Positions 19,936 through 30,621 are shown, numbered from the stretch's first letter. The stretch: DNA of 64,000 nt from an uncultured Bacteroidota bacterium (GCA_902604715.1 CACLAD010000003.1:1-64000), one strand, 5' to 3'. Made by a program: numbers and translations. The notes: a model not told the origin generated them from the sequence alone.

Positions 19936-20928
19936 TCAACCAATTTTTTCTTCAATTTTTTCCATTAAAGTTTTTTCAGCTGAAATCTCCATACTTATAG
20001 GTAAATAATATAAATTTTCAATGTGAAATTTCCTTAGCTTCGTATAATCTTTTTCTGTTGTAATAACGAAACTTTCTTTAATTTTTGATATGTCTTTTAG
20101 CCTATAATTGTAATGGTCAGGGTATTTAAGATGATTGATAAATAAACCCATATCCTCAAGTTGTTTAATCAAATTTTCAGAGTTTACAATGCCTGTTATG
20201 ACATCAACCTTTTGGTTTGAAAGTTCAGAGATGTTTATTGAATTATTAGCTGAAAAGAGGACATTTGAGTATTTGATTTTACTGAAAAAAATATGTTGAT
20301 TATATTTTAAATTTATTATTTCAATTAATTGTTGCCTGTTATTTTCTGATAAATTTTCTGGACATTTTGTAATAATAATCGAGTCAGCTCTTTTGTATCC
20401 ACTTTTTGATTCTCTTAAATTACCCCTTGGTAATAAGTAATCATTGAAGTATAAATTTGAATAATCAGATAATAAAATTGAATATGTAGGAATTACTTTT
20501 CTGTGTTGAAAAGCATCATCTAATATTATCATATTTATACCAATACTTATTAATTTTTTTATGCCACGTATCCTTTTTTTATCAACTGCAACCTTTATAT
20601 TTTTAAATTTCGAATAATATTGAAAAGGCTCATCCCCTATCGAACTCGCATCATCTTTTTCAGATGCTAAAATAAAACCTTGAGTCTTTCTTTTGTAACC
20701 TCTACTTAATACAGCTATTTTATATTTATGGGAAAATTTTTTTATAAGAAACTCAACCATTGGAGTTTTCCCAGTACCACCCACGGCCAAGTTCCCCACA
20801 CTAATCACAGGAATTTCAAAGGAGAAAGATCTTAGTAAACCAAAATCATAAAACTTATTTCTTAAAAAAGTAATTAAATAAAACTGAAGACTAAGTTTCC
20901 AATAAATTATTTTTTTTATCAATTTCAT
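19936..20928 (-). CDS. lpxK: Tetraacyldisaccharide 4'-kinase
   Basis: VGNLAVGGTGKTPMVEFLI, LSRGYKRKTQGF, IILDDAFQHRKV. Confidence 0.95.
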   Translation of the reverse strand: MKLIKKIIYWKLSLQFYLITFLRNKFYDFGLLRSFSFEIPVISVGNLAVGGTGKTPMVEFLIKKFSHKYKIAVLSRGYKRKTQGFILASEKDDASSIGDEPFQYYSKFKNIKVAVDKKRIRGIKKLISIGINMIILDDAFQHRKVIPTYSILLSDYSNLYFNDYLLPRGNLRESKSGYKRADSIIITKCPENLSENNRQQLIEIINLKYNQHIFFSKIKYSNVLFSANNSINISELSNQKVDVITGIVNSENLIKQLEDMGLFINHLKYPDHYNYRLKDISKIKESFVITTEKDYTKLRKFHIENLYYLPISMEISAEKTLMEKIEEKIG

Positions 20929-20969
20929 CCTAACTAAAGTAATTATTTATCTTTGAAATAAATAATTAA

Positions 20970-22067
20970 GTGATGTTAGTTAAAGATGTAATTGACTTTT
21001 TGGATAGTTATTCTCCACTAAAGTATTCAGAGGATTTTGATAATACTGGACTTATAGTTGGGGATAAAAATGCAAATGTGAATGGAATTATAATTTGCCT
21101 TGACTCAACTAAAGAAGTTATTCAAGAAGCAATTGATTCAAACAGTAACCTAATAATAAGCTTTCATCCCATAATTTTTAATGGCTTAAAACAGCTTTCA
21201 CCAGGAAATTATGTAAATGATTCAATAATTTTAGCGATAAAAAATAATATTTCAATTTTTGCAATTCATACAGCATTAGACAACTCAAATATGGGAGTAA
21301 GTATGAAATTATGTGATGTATTAGGTGTTTCTGATAAAAAAGTTTTAATTCCAAAGACTAAAACAATCAAGAAATTGACAACATATATACCAAAAGATGA
21401 TGCTACAAATCTAAAAAATAAATTATTTGGTATTGGGGCTGGATCAATTGGAAAATATGACAATTGCAGTTTTTCTTTTGAAGGTGAAGGAAGCTTCAAG
21501 GGAAATGAAAGTTCAAATCCAACTATTGGAAATAAACTAAAAGACACTATTCAAGATGAAGCTTGTATAAATATCACATTCTTAAAACACCTTGAAGAAA
21601 AAGTATTATCTGTACTTAAAGAAGTGCACCCTTATGAAGAAATAGCATATGAGATTAAAACTTTAGAGAATGTTAATGAAAATATTGGTATGGGTATGTA
21701 TGGAGAGCTGAAGGAGGCGCTGAGTGAAAATGATTTTTTTAAACTGATAAAAAATAAACTTGATATTAAATTTTTAAAGCATTCAAAATTGATAAATAAA
21801 AGTATAAAAAGAGTGGCTGTACTTGGTGGCTCTGGCAGTTTTGGGATAGAAAAAGCAATTTCTGTAAATGCTGATGCATATTTATCAGCTGATCTGAAAT
21901 ACCATGATTACTTTAAAGCTGACAATTTAATTTTATTAGTTGATGTTGGGCATTATGAGAGTGAGCAGTTTACAAAAAATTTATTGTATGATATTCTTAC
22001 AAAAAAATTCCCTAATTTTGCAATCGCTTTAACAAGAACAAATACAAACCCTGTAAAATACAGTTAA
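20970..22067 (+). CDS. Nif3-like dinuclear metal center protein
   Basis: ENTGLIVGD-type N-terminus (EDFDNTGLIVGD), SFHPIIFNGLKQL, VGHYESEQF; GTG 20970 or ATG 20973. Confidence 0.92.
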   Translation: MMLVKDVIDFLDSYSPLKYSEDFDNTGLIVGDKNANVNGIIICLDSTKEVIQEAIDSNSNLIISFHPIIFNGLKQLSPGNYVNDSIILAIKNNISIFAIHTALDNSNMGVSMKLCDVLGVSDKKVLIPKTKTIKKLTTYIPKDDATNLKNKLFGIGAGSIGKYDNCSFSFEGEGSFKGNESSNPTIGNKLKDTIQDEACINITFLKHLEEKVLSVLKEVHPYEEIAYEIKTLENVNENIGMGMYGELKEALSENDFFKLIKNKLDIKFLKHSKLINKSIKRVAVLGGSGSFGIEKAISVNADAYLSADLKYHDYFKADNLILLVDVGHYESEQFTKNLLYDILTKKFPNFAIALTRTNTNPVKYS

Positions 22068-22068
22068 A

Positions 22069-22848
22069 ATGGCTAAGAAGAAAGAACCAACAGTTGAAGA
22101 AAAATTGAGAGCTTTATATGATTTACAATTAATTGATTCAAGAATTGATAAGATTAGAGATATAAGAGGCGAATTACCTTTAGAAGTAAGAGATTTAGAA
22201 GATGAAATTGAAGGGCTTAATAAAAGAATTGAAAAATTAGATGTAAGTCTAAAAGAATTAGACGATCAAATCTCATCTAAGAAAAATCTTATTGAAGAAG
22301 CAAAAGCTCTGATGAAAAAATATACAGAGCAGCAAAAAAATGTCAGAAATAATCGTGAATTTGACTCATTGACCAAAGAAACTGAGTATCAAGAACTTGA
22401 AATTCAACTTGCTGAAAAAAATATTAAAGAATTTAAAGCACAAATAGAACTTAAAAATGAGTCTGTTGAATCTGTAAAATCTACTCTTTCTGAAAAAGCA
22501 GATCATCTTAAACACAAAAAAGGCGAACTCGATACTATTTTAAAAGAGACCGAAAAAGAGGAAAACATGCTGCTCAGTAAATCTGAGGATTACAAAAAAT
22601 TGATTGAAGAAAGATTATTATTTGCATATGCTAAAATAAGAAGCAATGTCAAAAATGGTCTAGCCATTGTTCCTATTGAAAGGGGCGCTGCAGGTGGTTC
22701 ATATTTCACTATACCCCCTCAAGTTCAAATGGAAATCGCATCTAGAAAAAAAATAATCACTGATGAACATAGTGGTAGAATTTTAGTTGATGAAGTTTTA
22801 GCAATTGAACAAAATGAAAAAATGGAAAAACTTTTTTCAAGTATATAA
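22069..22848 (+). CDS. DUF164-type coiled-coil protein lacking C4 zinc-ribbon cysteines
   Basis: Long coiled coil then RGAAGGSYFTIPPQVQMEIASRKKIITDEHSGRILVDEVLA; no cysteine anywhere in the protein. Confidence 0.88.
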   Translation: MAKKKEPTVEEKLRALYDLQLIDSRIDKIRDIRGELPLEVRDLEDEIEGLNKRIEKLDVSLKELDDQISSKKNLIEEAKALMKKYTEQQKNVRNNREFDSLTKETEYQELEIQLAEKNIKEFKAQIELKNESVESVKSTLSEKADHLKHKKGELDTILKETEKEENMLLSKSEDYKKLIEERLLFAYAKIRSNVKNGLAIVPIERGAAGGSYFTIPPQVQMEIASRKKIITDEHSGRILVDEVLAIEQNEKMEKLFSSI

Positions 22849-22856
22849 GATTTGCT

Positions 22857-23498
22857 TTGAATAAAATTATTATTTCATTATTCATCCTGGGACTATTTAA
22901 CAATTCATGTGCCCAAGAATCATCTACAAAGACTCAAGCCGAATTAGAACCTATTTTGGTTAACGATGAATATGTACATAAAGCATACTTTGCAAGTGGA
23001 TGCTTCTGGTGTGTAGAGGCAATTTATGAAAGTTTAATTGGTGTTGATGAGGTCGTAAGCGGTTATTCTGGAGGGAAAACAATTAACCCAACATATGGAT
23101 TAGTAAATACAAAATTGACAGGGCATGCTGAAACCATTGAGGTTGTCTACAATCCAAATAAAATTACTTTTTCAAACTTATTAGATGTTTATTTTGGTTC
23201 TCAAAATATTGAACAAATAAATGGTCAAGGACCTGATATGGGGCCACAGTATAGATCAATTATTTTTTATCAAAACAAAGATCAAAAAGAAATGATTTAC
23301 TCAAAAATTAATCAGATAGAAATAAACACAGGCCTAGAAGTCGCTGCAGAAGTTTACCCGTTTAGAAAATTTTGGGTTGCTGAAAATTATCACCAAAACT
23401 TTAAAAAAAATAATCCAAATCACCCATATATTAAAAATATTTCTGATCCTAGATTCAAAAGTTTCAAATTTAAATTTGAAGATTTAATTAAAGATTAA
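22857..23498 (+). CDS. msrA: Peptide-methionine (S)-S-oxide reductase MsrA, predicted lipoprotein
   Basis: Lipobox FNNSCAQ; ASGCFWCVEAIYESLIGV; TTG start. Confidence 0.94.
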   Translation: MNKIIISLFILGLFNNSCAQESSTKTQAELEPILVNDEYVHKAYFASGCFWCVEAIYESLIGVDEVVSGYSGGKTINPTYGLVNTKLTGHAETIEVVYNPNKITFSNLLDVYFGSQNIEQINGQGPDMGPQYRSIIFYQNKDQKEMIYSKINQIEINTGLEVAAEVYPFRKFWVAENYHQNFKKNNPNHPYIKNISDPRFKSFKFKFEDLIKD

Positions 23499-23502
23499 AA
23501 AA

Positions 23503-24144
23503 ATGGATTTTTTTAATATCCTGACTTCAGATTATATTGAAAGCCATTCATCTAATGAAAGAGATTTACTTGCTGATCTTAGAAGAGAAACAGAGATAAA
23601 ATGCCTTAATCCAATAATGCTGAGTGGTAAGGTTCAGGGAATTTTTTTAAGTTTGATTTCAAAAATAATTAATCCAAAAAATGTATTAGAAATCGGAACA
23701 TACTCTGGGTACTCAACTTTATGTATAGCTGAGGGTTTAACTACAAATGGTATTATACATACAATCGATAAAAATGAGGAACTTTTAGAAATCCAAAATA
23801 AATATTTTGAAAAATCTGGATATAGAAATCAAATAAGACAGTACACTGGCAATGCCCTAGAAATAATCCCTAGGATTAAAGTGAATTTTGATATGATTTT
23901 CCTTGATGCCGACAAAGAAAATTATTCTAATTATTTAGATATTGTAAAAACTAAGCTAAATATGGGAGGGGTATTATTAACCGACAATGTATTGTGGCAC
24001 GGCAAGGTTTTAAAAAGTAGTGAAACTAACGATGAAACTACAAAATTAATAGATAAGTTCAATAAGAAATTAGCTTTAGATTCTAACTTTAAGACTGCTA
24101 TGCTTCCTCTAAGGGATGGCATAAGTATTTCAATAAAACTATAA
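23503..24144 (+). CDS. O-methyltransferase (SAM-dependent, family 3)
   Basis: [43 protein letters not shown]. Confidence 0.92.
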   Translation: MDFFNILTSDYIESHSSNERDLLADLRRETEIKCLNPIMLSGKVQGIFLSLISKIINPKNVLEIGTYSGYSTLCIAEGLTTNGIIHTIDKNEELLEIQNKYFEKSGYRNQIRQYTGNALEIIPRIKVNFDMIFLDADKENYSNYLDIVKTKLNMGGVLLTDNVLWHGKVLKSSETNDETTKLIDKFNKKLALDSNFKTAMLPLRDGISISIKL

Positions 24145-24411
24145 ATCTCTTTTAACTGAACCTGTAACGGAATCAATTTCAGATTTTACTTTATCAATTT
24201 CAGATTTTACCTGATTTGAAATATCAGAGTTTTTATCTATGGTGTCTTTAGAATTATTAATTTCTTGCTTTATTTCGTTTGTAGCATGTTTTATGTTGTT
24301 AATTCCTTTGCCAAGATTTCTTGCAAAATCTGGGATCTTATCTGCACCAAACAACAAAACAACGATAAAAATTATAAATCCAATTTCAGGACCACTAATA
24401 AATAAAATCAT
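24139..24411 (-). CDS. tatA: Sec-independent translocase TatA/E
   Basis: [31 protein letters not shown]. Confidence 0.92.
   Translation of the reverse strand: MILFISGPEIGFIIFIVVLLFGADKIPDFARNLGKGINNIKHATNEIKQEINNSKDTIDKNSDISNQVKSEIDKVKSEIDSVTGSVKRDL
24172..24213 (-). repeat. 21-bp imperfect tandem repeat within the tatA 3' end
   Basis: atcaatttcagattttac(ttt/ctg) twice, encoding [14 protein letters not shown] heptads. Confidence 0.85.
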
Positions 24412-24477
24412 AATTTGACTTAGCTTTATACAAATATAATGAGTAAGTTTATTTAACTAAAGTAACTCATAAATTTT

Positions 24478-25182
24478 ATGAAAAAAATGTTACTGGCCAG
24501 CACCTCAACAATTTATGGTCAGAAATATCTTGAATATTTACACGATGAAATTAAAAATTTGTTTTCTGGATGTAAAAAAATTCTTTTTGTTCCCTACGCA
24601 AGACCATCTGGTATTTCACATCTCGAATATACTGAAAAAGCAAAGAATATATTTAAAATTCTTAATCTTGAAATCATTGATTATACTAATGAAGACCTAA
24701 GAGAATCTCTTGAAAACTGTGACGGGATATTTATTGGTGGTGGCAATACATTTTTATTATTGGATAAACTTTATCAATATAGTTTGATTGATATTTTAAA
24801 AAATAAAATAAATTCTGGAATTCCATACTTAGGAACAAGTGCCGGATCAAATATTTGTGGTATGACAATAGGTACAACTAATGATATGCCTATTGTTCAT
24901 GTAAAAAACTTAAAAGCTCTAGGAATTATTCATTTAAATATAAACCCACATTATATTGAACCAATAGATGGGTTTGAACATATGGGTGAATCAAGGGAAA
25001 CAAGAATTAATGAGTTTCATAAATTTAATGATCAAGTTGTTATTGGCTTAAGGGAGGGCTCATATCTTCAAGTACAAGGAGATGACATTTTTTTAAAAGG
25101 ATTAAAACATGCGATTGTTTTCAAAAAAGAGAATGAAAAATTTGAAATTGAAAATGGGTTTAATCTTAAAAATATAATTTAA
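24478..25182 (+). CDS. pepE: Peptidase E (S51)
   Basis: FIGGGNTFLLL, LGTSAGSNICG. Confidence 0.92.
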   Translation: MKKMLLASTSTIYGQKYLEYLHDEIKNLFSGCKKILFVPYARPSGISHLEYTEKAKNIFKILNLEIIDYTNEDLRESLENCDGIFIGGGNTFLLLDKLYQYSLIDILKNKINSGIPYLGTSAGSNICGMTIGTTNDMPIVHVKNLKALGIIHLNINPHYIEPIDGFEHMGESRETRINEFHKFNDQVVIGLREGSYLQVQGDDIFLKGLKHAIVFKKENEKFEIENGFNLKNII

Positions 25183-25208
25183 AAGCTCCAATATTATATC
25201 TTTGAATT

Positions 25209-26726
25209 ATGAAAGAAAATAAGGTTTTATTAATGATTTTAGATGGTTGGGGTAAATCAGAAAATCCGAAAACCTCTGCAATTGCTAATGCCAATACATC
25301 ATTCATTGAATCTTTATACAATAAATACCCAAATGCTAACCTCAAAACCGATGGTCTTGAGGTAGGACTACCCAAGGGGCAAATGGGAAACAGCGAGGTC
25401 GGTCATTTGAATCTAGGTGCAGGAAGAATTGTTTATCAAGAATTATCAAGAATAAACATTTCAATAAAAGATGGCAGTTTTCATTCAAACATGGTTTTAT
25501 CAAATGCCTTTGAATACGCTGATAAAAACCAAAAAAGAGTTCACTTGATGGGGCTTATAAGCAACGGAGGTGTCCACTCCCACATAGATCATCTATATGA
25601 GCTTATTAATATTTCTGAAAAATATAACTCCGAGGTTTATATTCATGGTTTTACTGATGGTAGAGACGTTGACCCTAAATCATCTATAACAGATATCAAG
25701 AGGCTAGAAAAAAATTTGATTGGTAGAAATTGCAAATTTGCCTCAATCATTGGTAGATATTATTCAATGGATAGAGATAATAGATGGGAAAGAACAAAGC
25801 TAGCATACGATTTGGTATGCCACGGAAAAGGAAAACATGTTTTAAATTTTTCTGAAGAAATCGAAAATTCATACAATAAAAATTGTACAGATGAATTTTT
25901 ATTGCCAATGATTAAAATTGATGAAAATAATAATCCCCTAGGAATAATTTCTGAAAATGATGTTGTTATTTTTTTCAATTTTAGAACTGATAGAGGAAGA
26001 CAACTTACAAAAGTGATGACTCAGTCAGATTTTAATGAGTTTAAAACAAAAAAGGAAAATTACCATTTTGTAACAATGACTAAATATGATAATTCATTCA
26101 AAAATATTAATGTAATTTTTGAGAATAATGATTTGAAGAATACTCTTGGTGAGGTTTTAGAAAAAAATAAAAAAACCCAACTCAGAATAGCTGAAACTGA
26201 AAAATATCCACATGTTACCTTTTTCTTTTCTGGAGGTCGAGAAGTACCCTTTCAAAACGAAAAAAGAATTTTAAAAAATTCACCTAATGTAGCAACCTAT
26301 GATCTTAAACCAGAAATGAGTGCTTATGAAATAACCGATGAATTGATCACTGAAATAAAAAATCAAACTAATGATTTTATTTGTCTTAATTATGCAAATG
26401 GCGATATGGTGGGTCATACTGGGAGTTTTGAAGCAGCGATAAAGGCTTGTGAGACAATTGATGAATGTGTTGAAAAAGTTGTTAATTCTTGTATCAAGAA
26501 TCAATATACTGTATTGTTAATTTCAGATCACGGAAATTGTGATATGATGATCAATGAGGATGGGACACCAAATACTGCGCACACTAGAAACTTGGTTCCG
26601 TTAATTTTAATTAATTCAGAATATAAATCAATTTCTGATGGTATTCTATCAAATATTGCGCCCACAATACTGAAGATTATGGATATTGAGATTCCATCCG
26701 AGATGACTGAAAAGCCACTTGTTTAA
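25209..26726 (+). CDS. gpmI: 2,3-bisphosphoglycerate-independent phosphoglycerate mutase
   Basis: LLMILDGWGKSENP, GQMGNSEVGHLNLGAGRI, NYANGDMVGHTG. Confidence 0.97.
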   Translation: MKENKVLLMILDGWGKSENPKTSAIANANTSFIESLYNKYPNANLKTDGLEVGLPKGQMGNSEVGHLNLGAGRIVYQELSRINISIKDGSFHSNMVLSNAFEYADKNQKRVHLMGLISNGGVHSHIDHLYELINISEKYNSEVYIHGFTDGRDVDPKSSITDIKRLEKNLIGRNCKFASIIGRYYSMDRDNRWERTKLAYDLVCHGKGKHVLNFSEEIENSYNKNCTDEFLLPMIKIDENNNPLGIISENDVVIFFNFRTDRGRQLTKVMTQSDFNEFKTKKENYHFVTMTKYDNSFKNINVIFENNDLKNTLGEVLEKNKKTQLRIAETEKYPHVTFFFSGGREVPFQNEKRILKNSPNVATYDLKPEMSAYEITDELITEIKNQTNDFICLNYANGDMVGHTGSFEAAIKACETIDECVEKVVNSCIKNQYTVLLISDHGNCDMMINEDGTPNTAHTRNLVPLILINSEYKSISDGILSNIAPTILKIMDIEIPSEMTEKPLV

Positions 26727-26730
26727 AATT

Positions 26731-27543
26731 ATGAGTATGCAAAAATCACTAGAGGAGATTGAATTAATCAGAGAAAGTGCACTTTTAGTTTCAAAAACTT
26801 TAGGTTTGTTAGCAAATGAAATTAAAGAGGGTGTCACAACTTTAATGCTCGATAAAATAGCAGAGGAATTTATAAGGGACAATAACGCTGTTCCTGGTTT
26901 TTTAGGATTATATGACTTTCCAAACACTCTTTGTACAAGTCCAAATTCCCAGGTTGTTCATGGTATTCCAAATGATAAACCTTTAAAGAACGGAGATATA
27001 ATTTCAATAGATTGTGGAGTTTTAAAAAATAATTTTTATGGAGATCATGCATATACATTTTCAGTTGGTGAAGTTTCAGATGAAATCAATAGATTATTAA
27101 AAATTACAAAAGAATCTCTTTATCTAGGTATAAGAGAATTTAAGTCTGGAAATCGTGTGGGTGACGTTGGTAACGCTATTCAAAATCATTGTGAGAAAAA
27201 CGGATATGGTGTTGTAAGAGAGTTGGTTGGTCACGGAATTGGAACAATAATGCATGAAAAGCCAGAAATGCCAAACTATGGAAGAAAAGGAACAGGAAAA
27301 AAATTTCAAGACGGTATGGTCGTTGCCATAGAGCCAATGATAAATATGAAATCTCATAATATAATTCAGCACGATGATGGTTGGACCATAACAACAAAGG
27401 ATAATCTTCCAAGTGTTCACTTTGAACATAATATTGCAATAATTAATGGTCAACCCGAAATACTTTCAACTTTTAAATACATTTATGATTCACTTAATAT
27501 TTTTTCCTCTGAAGAAATTGAATTCCATAACCACTTTTCTTAG
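26731..27543 (+). CDS. map: Type I methionyl aminopeptidase
   Basis: GDIISIDCGVLKNNFYGDHAYTF, VGHGIGTIMHEKPEMPNYG, ORF 26719 trimmed to ATG 26731. Confidence 0.95.
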   Translation: MSMQKSLEEIELIRESALLVSKTLGLLANEIKEGVTTLMLDKIAEEFIRDNNAVPGFLGLYDFPNTLCTSPNSQVVHGIPNDKPLKNGDIISIDCGVLKNNFYGDHAYTFSVGEVSDEINRLLKITKESLYLGIREFKSGNRVGDVGNAIQNHCEKNGYGVVRELVGHGIGTIMHEKPEMPNYGRKGTGKKFQDGMVVAIEPMINMKSHNIIQHDDGWTITTKDNLPSVHFEHNIAIINGQPEILSTFKYIYDSLNIFSSEEIEFHNHFS

Positions 27544-28308
27544 ATGAGTAGCTTAGTAAAATTCATTCTTAATATAATCCCAAGAAGCATTCTAACAAGA
27601 TTAAGTTTTCTTTTGAAACCGCTAATAAAAATATATTTAAGCGGTAATAAGTATATTGATCCTATTGATGGGTCAAGTTTTAGAAAATTTCTACCCTATG
27701 GATACAATAATGTGAGGGAAAATGCACTATCTCCATCTACCTTTTCATTGGAAAGACACAGGCTTTTGTGGTTATACTTAGAAAATGAAACAGATTTTTT
27801 TAAAAAAGAACTCAAAGTTCTTCATTTTGCGCCTGAAGCAGCATTTCTTGAAAAATTTAAAAAGCTTGAAAATATTTCATATGACACCATCGATTTAGCC
27901 TCCCCCCTAGCAAATATAAAAGCTGATATTTGTGATTTACCCCTCGACAATGATTACTATGACTTTATTTTATGTAATCATGTTTTGGAGCATGTAATCG
28001 ACGATAAAAAAGCCATGCAGGAATTATACCGCGTATTAAAAAAAGACGGTATCGGAATTTTCCAAGTACCTATAAATATCTCAAATAAAAAAACATATGA
28101 AGATTTTACAATAACTGACCCAAAAGAAAGAAATAAAGCTTTTGGACAATACGATCATGTCAGAATTTACGGAATGGATTTTTTTGACAGACTTGCAGAA
28201 GCAGGCTTCACAGTGGAAAAATGTGAGTATACCTCTAAATTTACTTCGGAAGAAATAATTAAATATTGCTTACCCAGTCGAGAAATAATTCCTGTTTGCA
28301 GAAAATAA
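27544..28308 (+). CDS. Class I SAM-dependent methyltransferase
   Basis: DICDLPLDNDYYDFILCNHVLEHVIDDKKAMQELYRVLKKDG. Confidence 0.88.
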   Translation: MSSLVKFILNIIPRSILTRLSFLLKPLIKIYLSGNKYIDPIDGSSFRKFLPYGYNNVRENALSPSTFSLERHRLLWLYLENETDFFKKELKVLHFAPEAAFLEKFKKLENISYDTIDLASPLANIKADICDLPLDNDYYDFILCNHVLEHVIDDKKAMQELYRVLKKDGIGIFQVPINISNKKTYEDFTITDPKERNKAFGQYDHVRIYGMDFFDRLAEAGFTVEKCEYTSKFTSEEIIKYCLPSREIIPVCRK

Positions 28309-28311
28309 CGA

Positions 28312-29280
28312 TTAATAAAAACTATTTAACTCCAATTCTTCAAGTTCATTATTATCATTCTCAAAGATTACTAAAGATGAAATATTATAATTATTATTAA
28401 AGAAATTTTTTATTTCATCTAAAGTCATTGTGTGAATCGCAGTTGCATAGGCGTCTGCATCGATACATGAGGATGCTTTTACCGTTACACTTAAAATATT
28501 AGTTCTACTAGGATAACCAGAAAAAGGGTTAATTATGTGAGCATAACGACTACCCATTGAATCAATTTTAAATTTTCTGTAGGTTCCTGAGGAAGCTAGT
28601 GAAGTATTATTTATCTCGAGTGTGCTGTAAATGCTTCTGTCTCCGTCAAATCTTGGCATATCTATTGCCACGACCCAAGGCTTGCTTTTATTCATATTTA
28701 ATCCTAAAGCTGTGATTTCACCACCAATTTCGATAAGATAATTATCAATTTTTTCTTTTTTTAAAAAATTCCCAATTTGATCGACTGCATAGCCTTTGGC
28801 TATTGCATTAAAATCAAGATATGAATCAAACGGTCTTTTGACATTATCATCAATAATTTCAAATTTATCAAAACCAACTCTTTGAAGCAAGTAAGGCAAA
28901 TTATCATATTCAATATTAAATTTTTCAGGGCCAAAACCCCAATAATTGACTAACAAACCAATCGATGGATCAAATCTACCATTGGTTTCTTTGTATATTT
29001 TTTTTGAAGAATTAAAAACATTTTTAAAATGATTGTCAATTTTAGGCTTCTGATTTTTATTTACTTTAGAAATTATAGAATTTGGTTTATATGTTGACAT
29101 CGAGTTGTCTATTTCTGACAAAATACTATCAATTTCTTTTGAGAAATTTTCATTTGAGTAGCTGTAAAATTGAATGTTATATGTTGTGCCATAAACAAAA
29201 CCTGTTAAAGTTGTAAGACGAAGTTTATTACAAGAGTTTATAAAAAGAAAAATAAAAAGAAGAGATACAATATTCTTCAT
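28312..29280 (-). CDS. apbE: FAD:protein FMN transferase, lipoprotein
   Basis: Lipobox FINSCNK; FNAIAKGYAVDQIGNFL, GGEITALG; adjacent to nqr operon. Confidence 0.93.
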   Translation of the reverse strand: MKNIVSLLFIFLFINSCNKLRLTTLTGFVYGTTYNIQFYSYSNENFSKEIDSILSEIDNSMSTYKPNSIISKVNKNQKPKIDNHFKNVFNSSKKIYKETNGRFDPSIGLLVNYWGFGPEKFNIEYDNLPYLLQRVGFDKFEIIDDNVKRPFDSYLDFNAIAKGYAVDQIGNFLKKEKIDNYLIEIGGEITALGLNMNKSKPWVVAIDMPRFDGDRSIYSTLEINNTSLASSGTYRKFKIDSMGSRYAHIINPFSGYPSRTNILSVTVKASSCIDADAYATAIHTMTLDEIKNFFNNNYNISSLVIFENDNNELEELELNSFY

Positions 29281-29310
29281 AGAAGTAAAAAAAGTTAGAT
29301 AATTTAAAGT

Positions 29311-30618
29311 TTATCCTCCGAAATCGTCAAAACGAATATTTTCATCTGGAATACCAAAATCTTCCCCCATTTTTTGAACTGCTTGATTCATAAGCGGTGG
29401 ACCGCAGAAATATAACTCAATATCCTCTGGGGATTCATGGTCACTTAAATAGTGATCTATTACACAATTATGAATGAAACCTGTAAATCCGTCTCCTTCG
29501 GAATTTAAATCTTTTTTTACTTTCCAATTATCCTCTTCTAGAGGGTCTGAAAGTGCTACATAGAATTTGAAGTTTGGAAAATCCTTTTCAAGCTTATAGA
29601 AGTGATCTAAATAAAACAGTTCCTTACGAGATCTTCCTCCATACCAAAAAGTTATTTTACGTCCAGTCTGCAATGTTCTAAATAAATGATATAAGTGTGA
29701 CCTCATGGGTGCCATACCAGCTCCACCTCCAACATAAAGCATTTCAGCATCTGATTCATTAATAAAAAATTCACCGTATGGACCAGATATTGTTACTTTA
29801 TCTCCAGGCTTTCTTGAAAATATGTATGATGATGCTATCCCTGGATTAACATCCATCCAATCATTTGCTTTTCGGTCATAAGGAGGGGTCGCAATTCTAA
29901 CATTTAACATTACATCTCTTCCCTCTGCAGGAAATGATGCCATAGAATATGCTCTCTCAACAGTTTCACTATTTTTCATCACTAAAGGCCATAGCTTGAA
30001 GTTATCCCATTCTGATTTGAATTTATCGGGTGAGTCATGCTCTTCAGGATGAGCTGTTATATCCATATCACTGAATTTTACCTCCGACTCAGGAATATCA
30101 ATTTGAATATATCCGCCAGCTTTATAATCCATATCCTCTGGAATTCTAACAACAAATTCTTTTATAAAAGATGCTACATTATAATTACTTACAACTGTAG
30201 CTTCCCATTTTTTTATACCAAATACTTCCTCAGGGATTGAAATGTCCATGTCTTGCTTCACCTTTACCTGACATGCCAGTCTTGCTCCAGATTGCAATTC
30301 TTTTCTGGAAAAATGAGGAGTTTCCGTCGGTAATGCCTCACCTCCACCAGATTTTACATGGCATTCACATTGAATACAAGTTCCTCCTCCTCCACATGCT
30401 GATGGAAGAAATATCTTTTGGGCGCTCAAAGTCGTTAATAATGAATCACCTGATGAAACTTCGATTTCTTTTTCGCCGTTAATTTTGATTTTGACAGGGC
30501 CTGAAGGGGATAATTTTTCTTTTACAAACAGTAAAATTAAAATTAAAAGTAACGATACAACTAATAATATTCCTACTACTAATAAAATTGACTGCATTAT
30601 GGATGTTGCTAAAATCAT
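29311..30618 (-). CDS. nqrF: Na+-translocating NADH:quinone reductase subunit F
   Basis: 2Fe-2S ACGGGGTCIQCECHV, FAD-binding RAYSMASFP, C-terminal GIPDENIRFDDFGG. Confidence 0.97.
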   Translation of the reverse strand: MILATSIMQSILLVVGILLVVSLLLILILLFVKEKLSPSGPVKIKINGEKEIEVSSGDSLLTTLSAQKIFLPSACGGGGTCIQCECHVKSGGGEALPTETPHFSRKELQSGARLACQVKVKQDMDISIPEEVFGIKKWEATVVSNYNVASFIKEFVVRIPEDMDYKAGGYIQIDIPESEVKFSDMDITAHPEEHDSPDKFKSEWDNFKLWPLVMKNSETVERAYSMASFPAEGRDVMLNVRIATPPYDRKANDWMDVNPGIASSYIFSRKPGDKVTISGPYGEFFINESDAEMLYVGGGAGMAPMRSHLYHLFRTLQTGRKITFWYGGRSRKELFYLDHFYKLEKDFPNFKFYVALSDPLEEDNWKVKKDLNSEGDGFTGFIHNCVIDHYLSDHESPEDIELYFCGPPLMNQAVQKMGEDFGIPDENIRFDDFGG

Positions 30619-30621
30619 TTT

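Noticed and set aside
19974-19985. Palindrome TTTCAGCTGAAA near the lpxK 3' end as a terminator for lipA
   Set aside because: No loop and no following T-tract on the + strand; too weak
27124-27453. 109-aa and 87-aa antisense ORFs in map
   Set aside because: Two frames open opposite a conserved gene, low-complexity translations, no family resemblance
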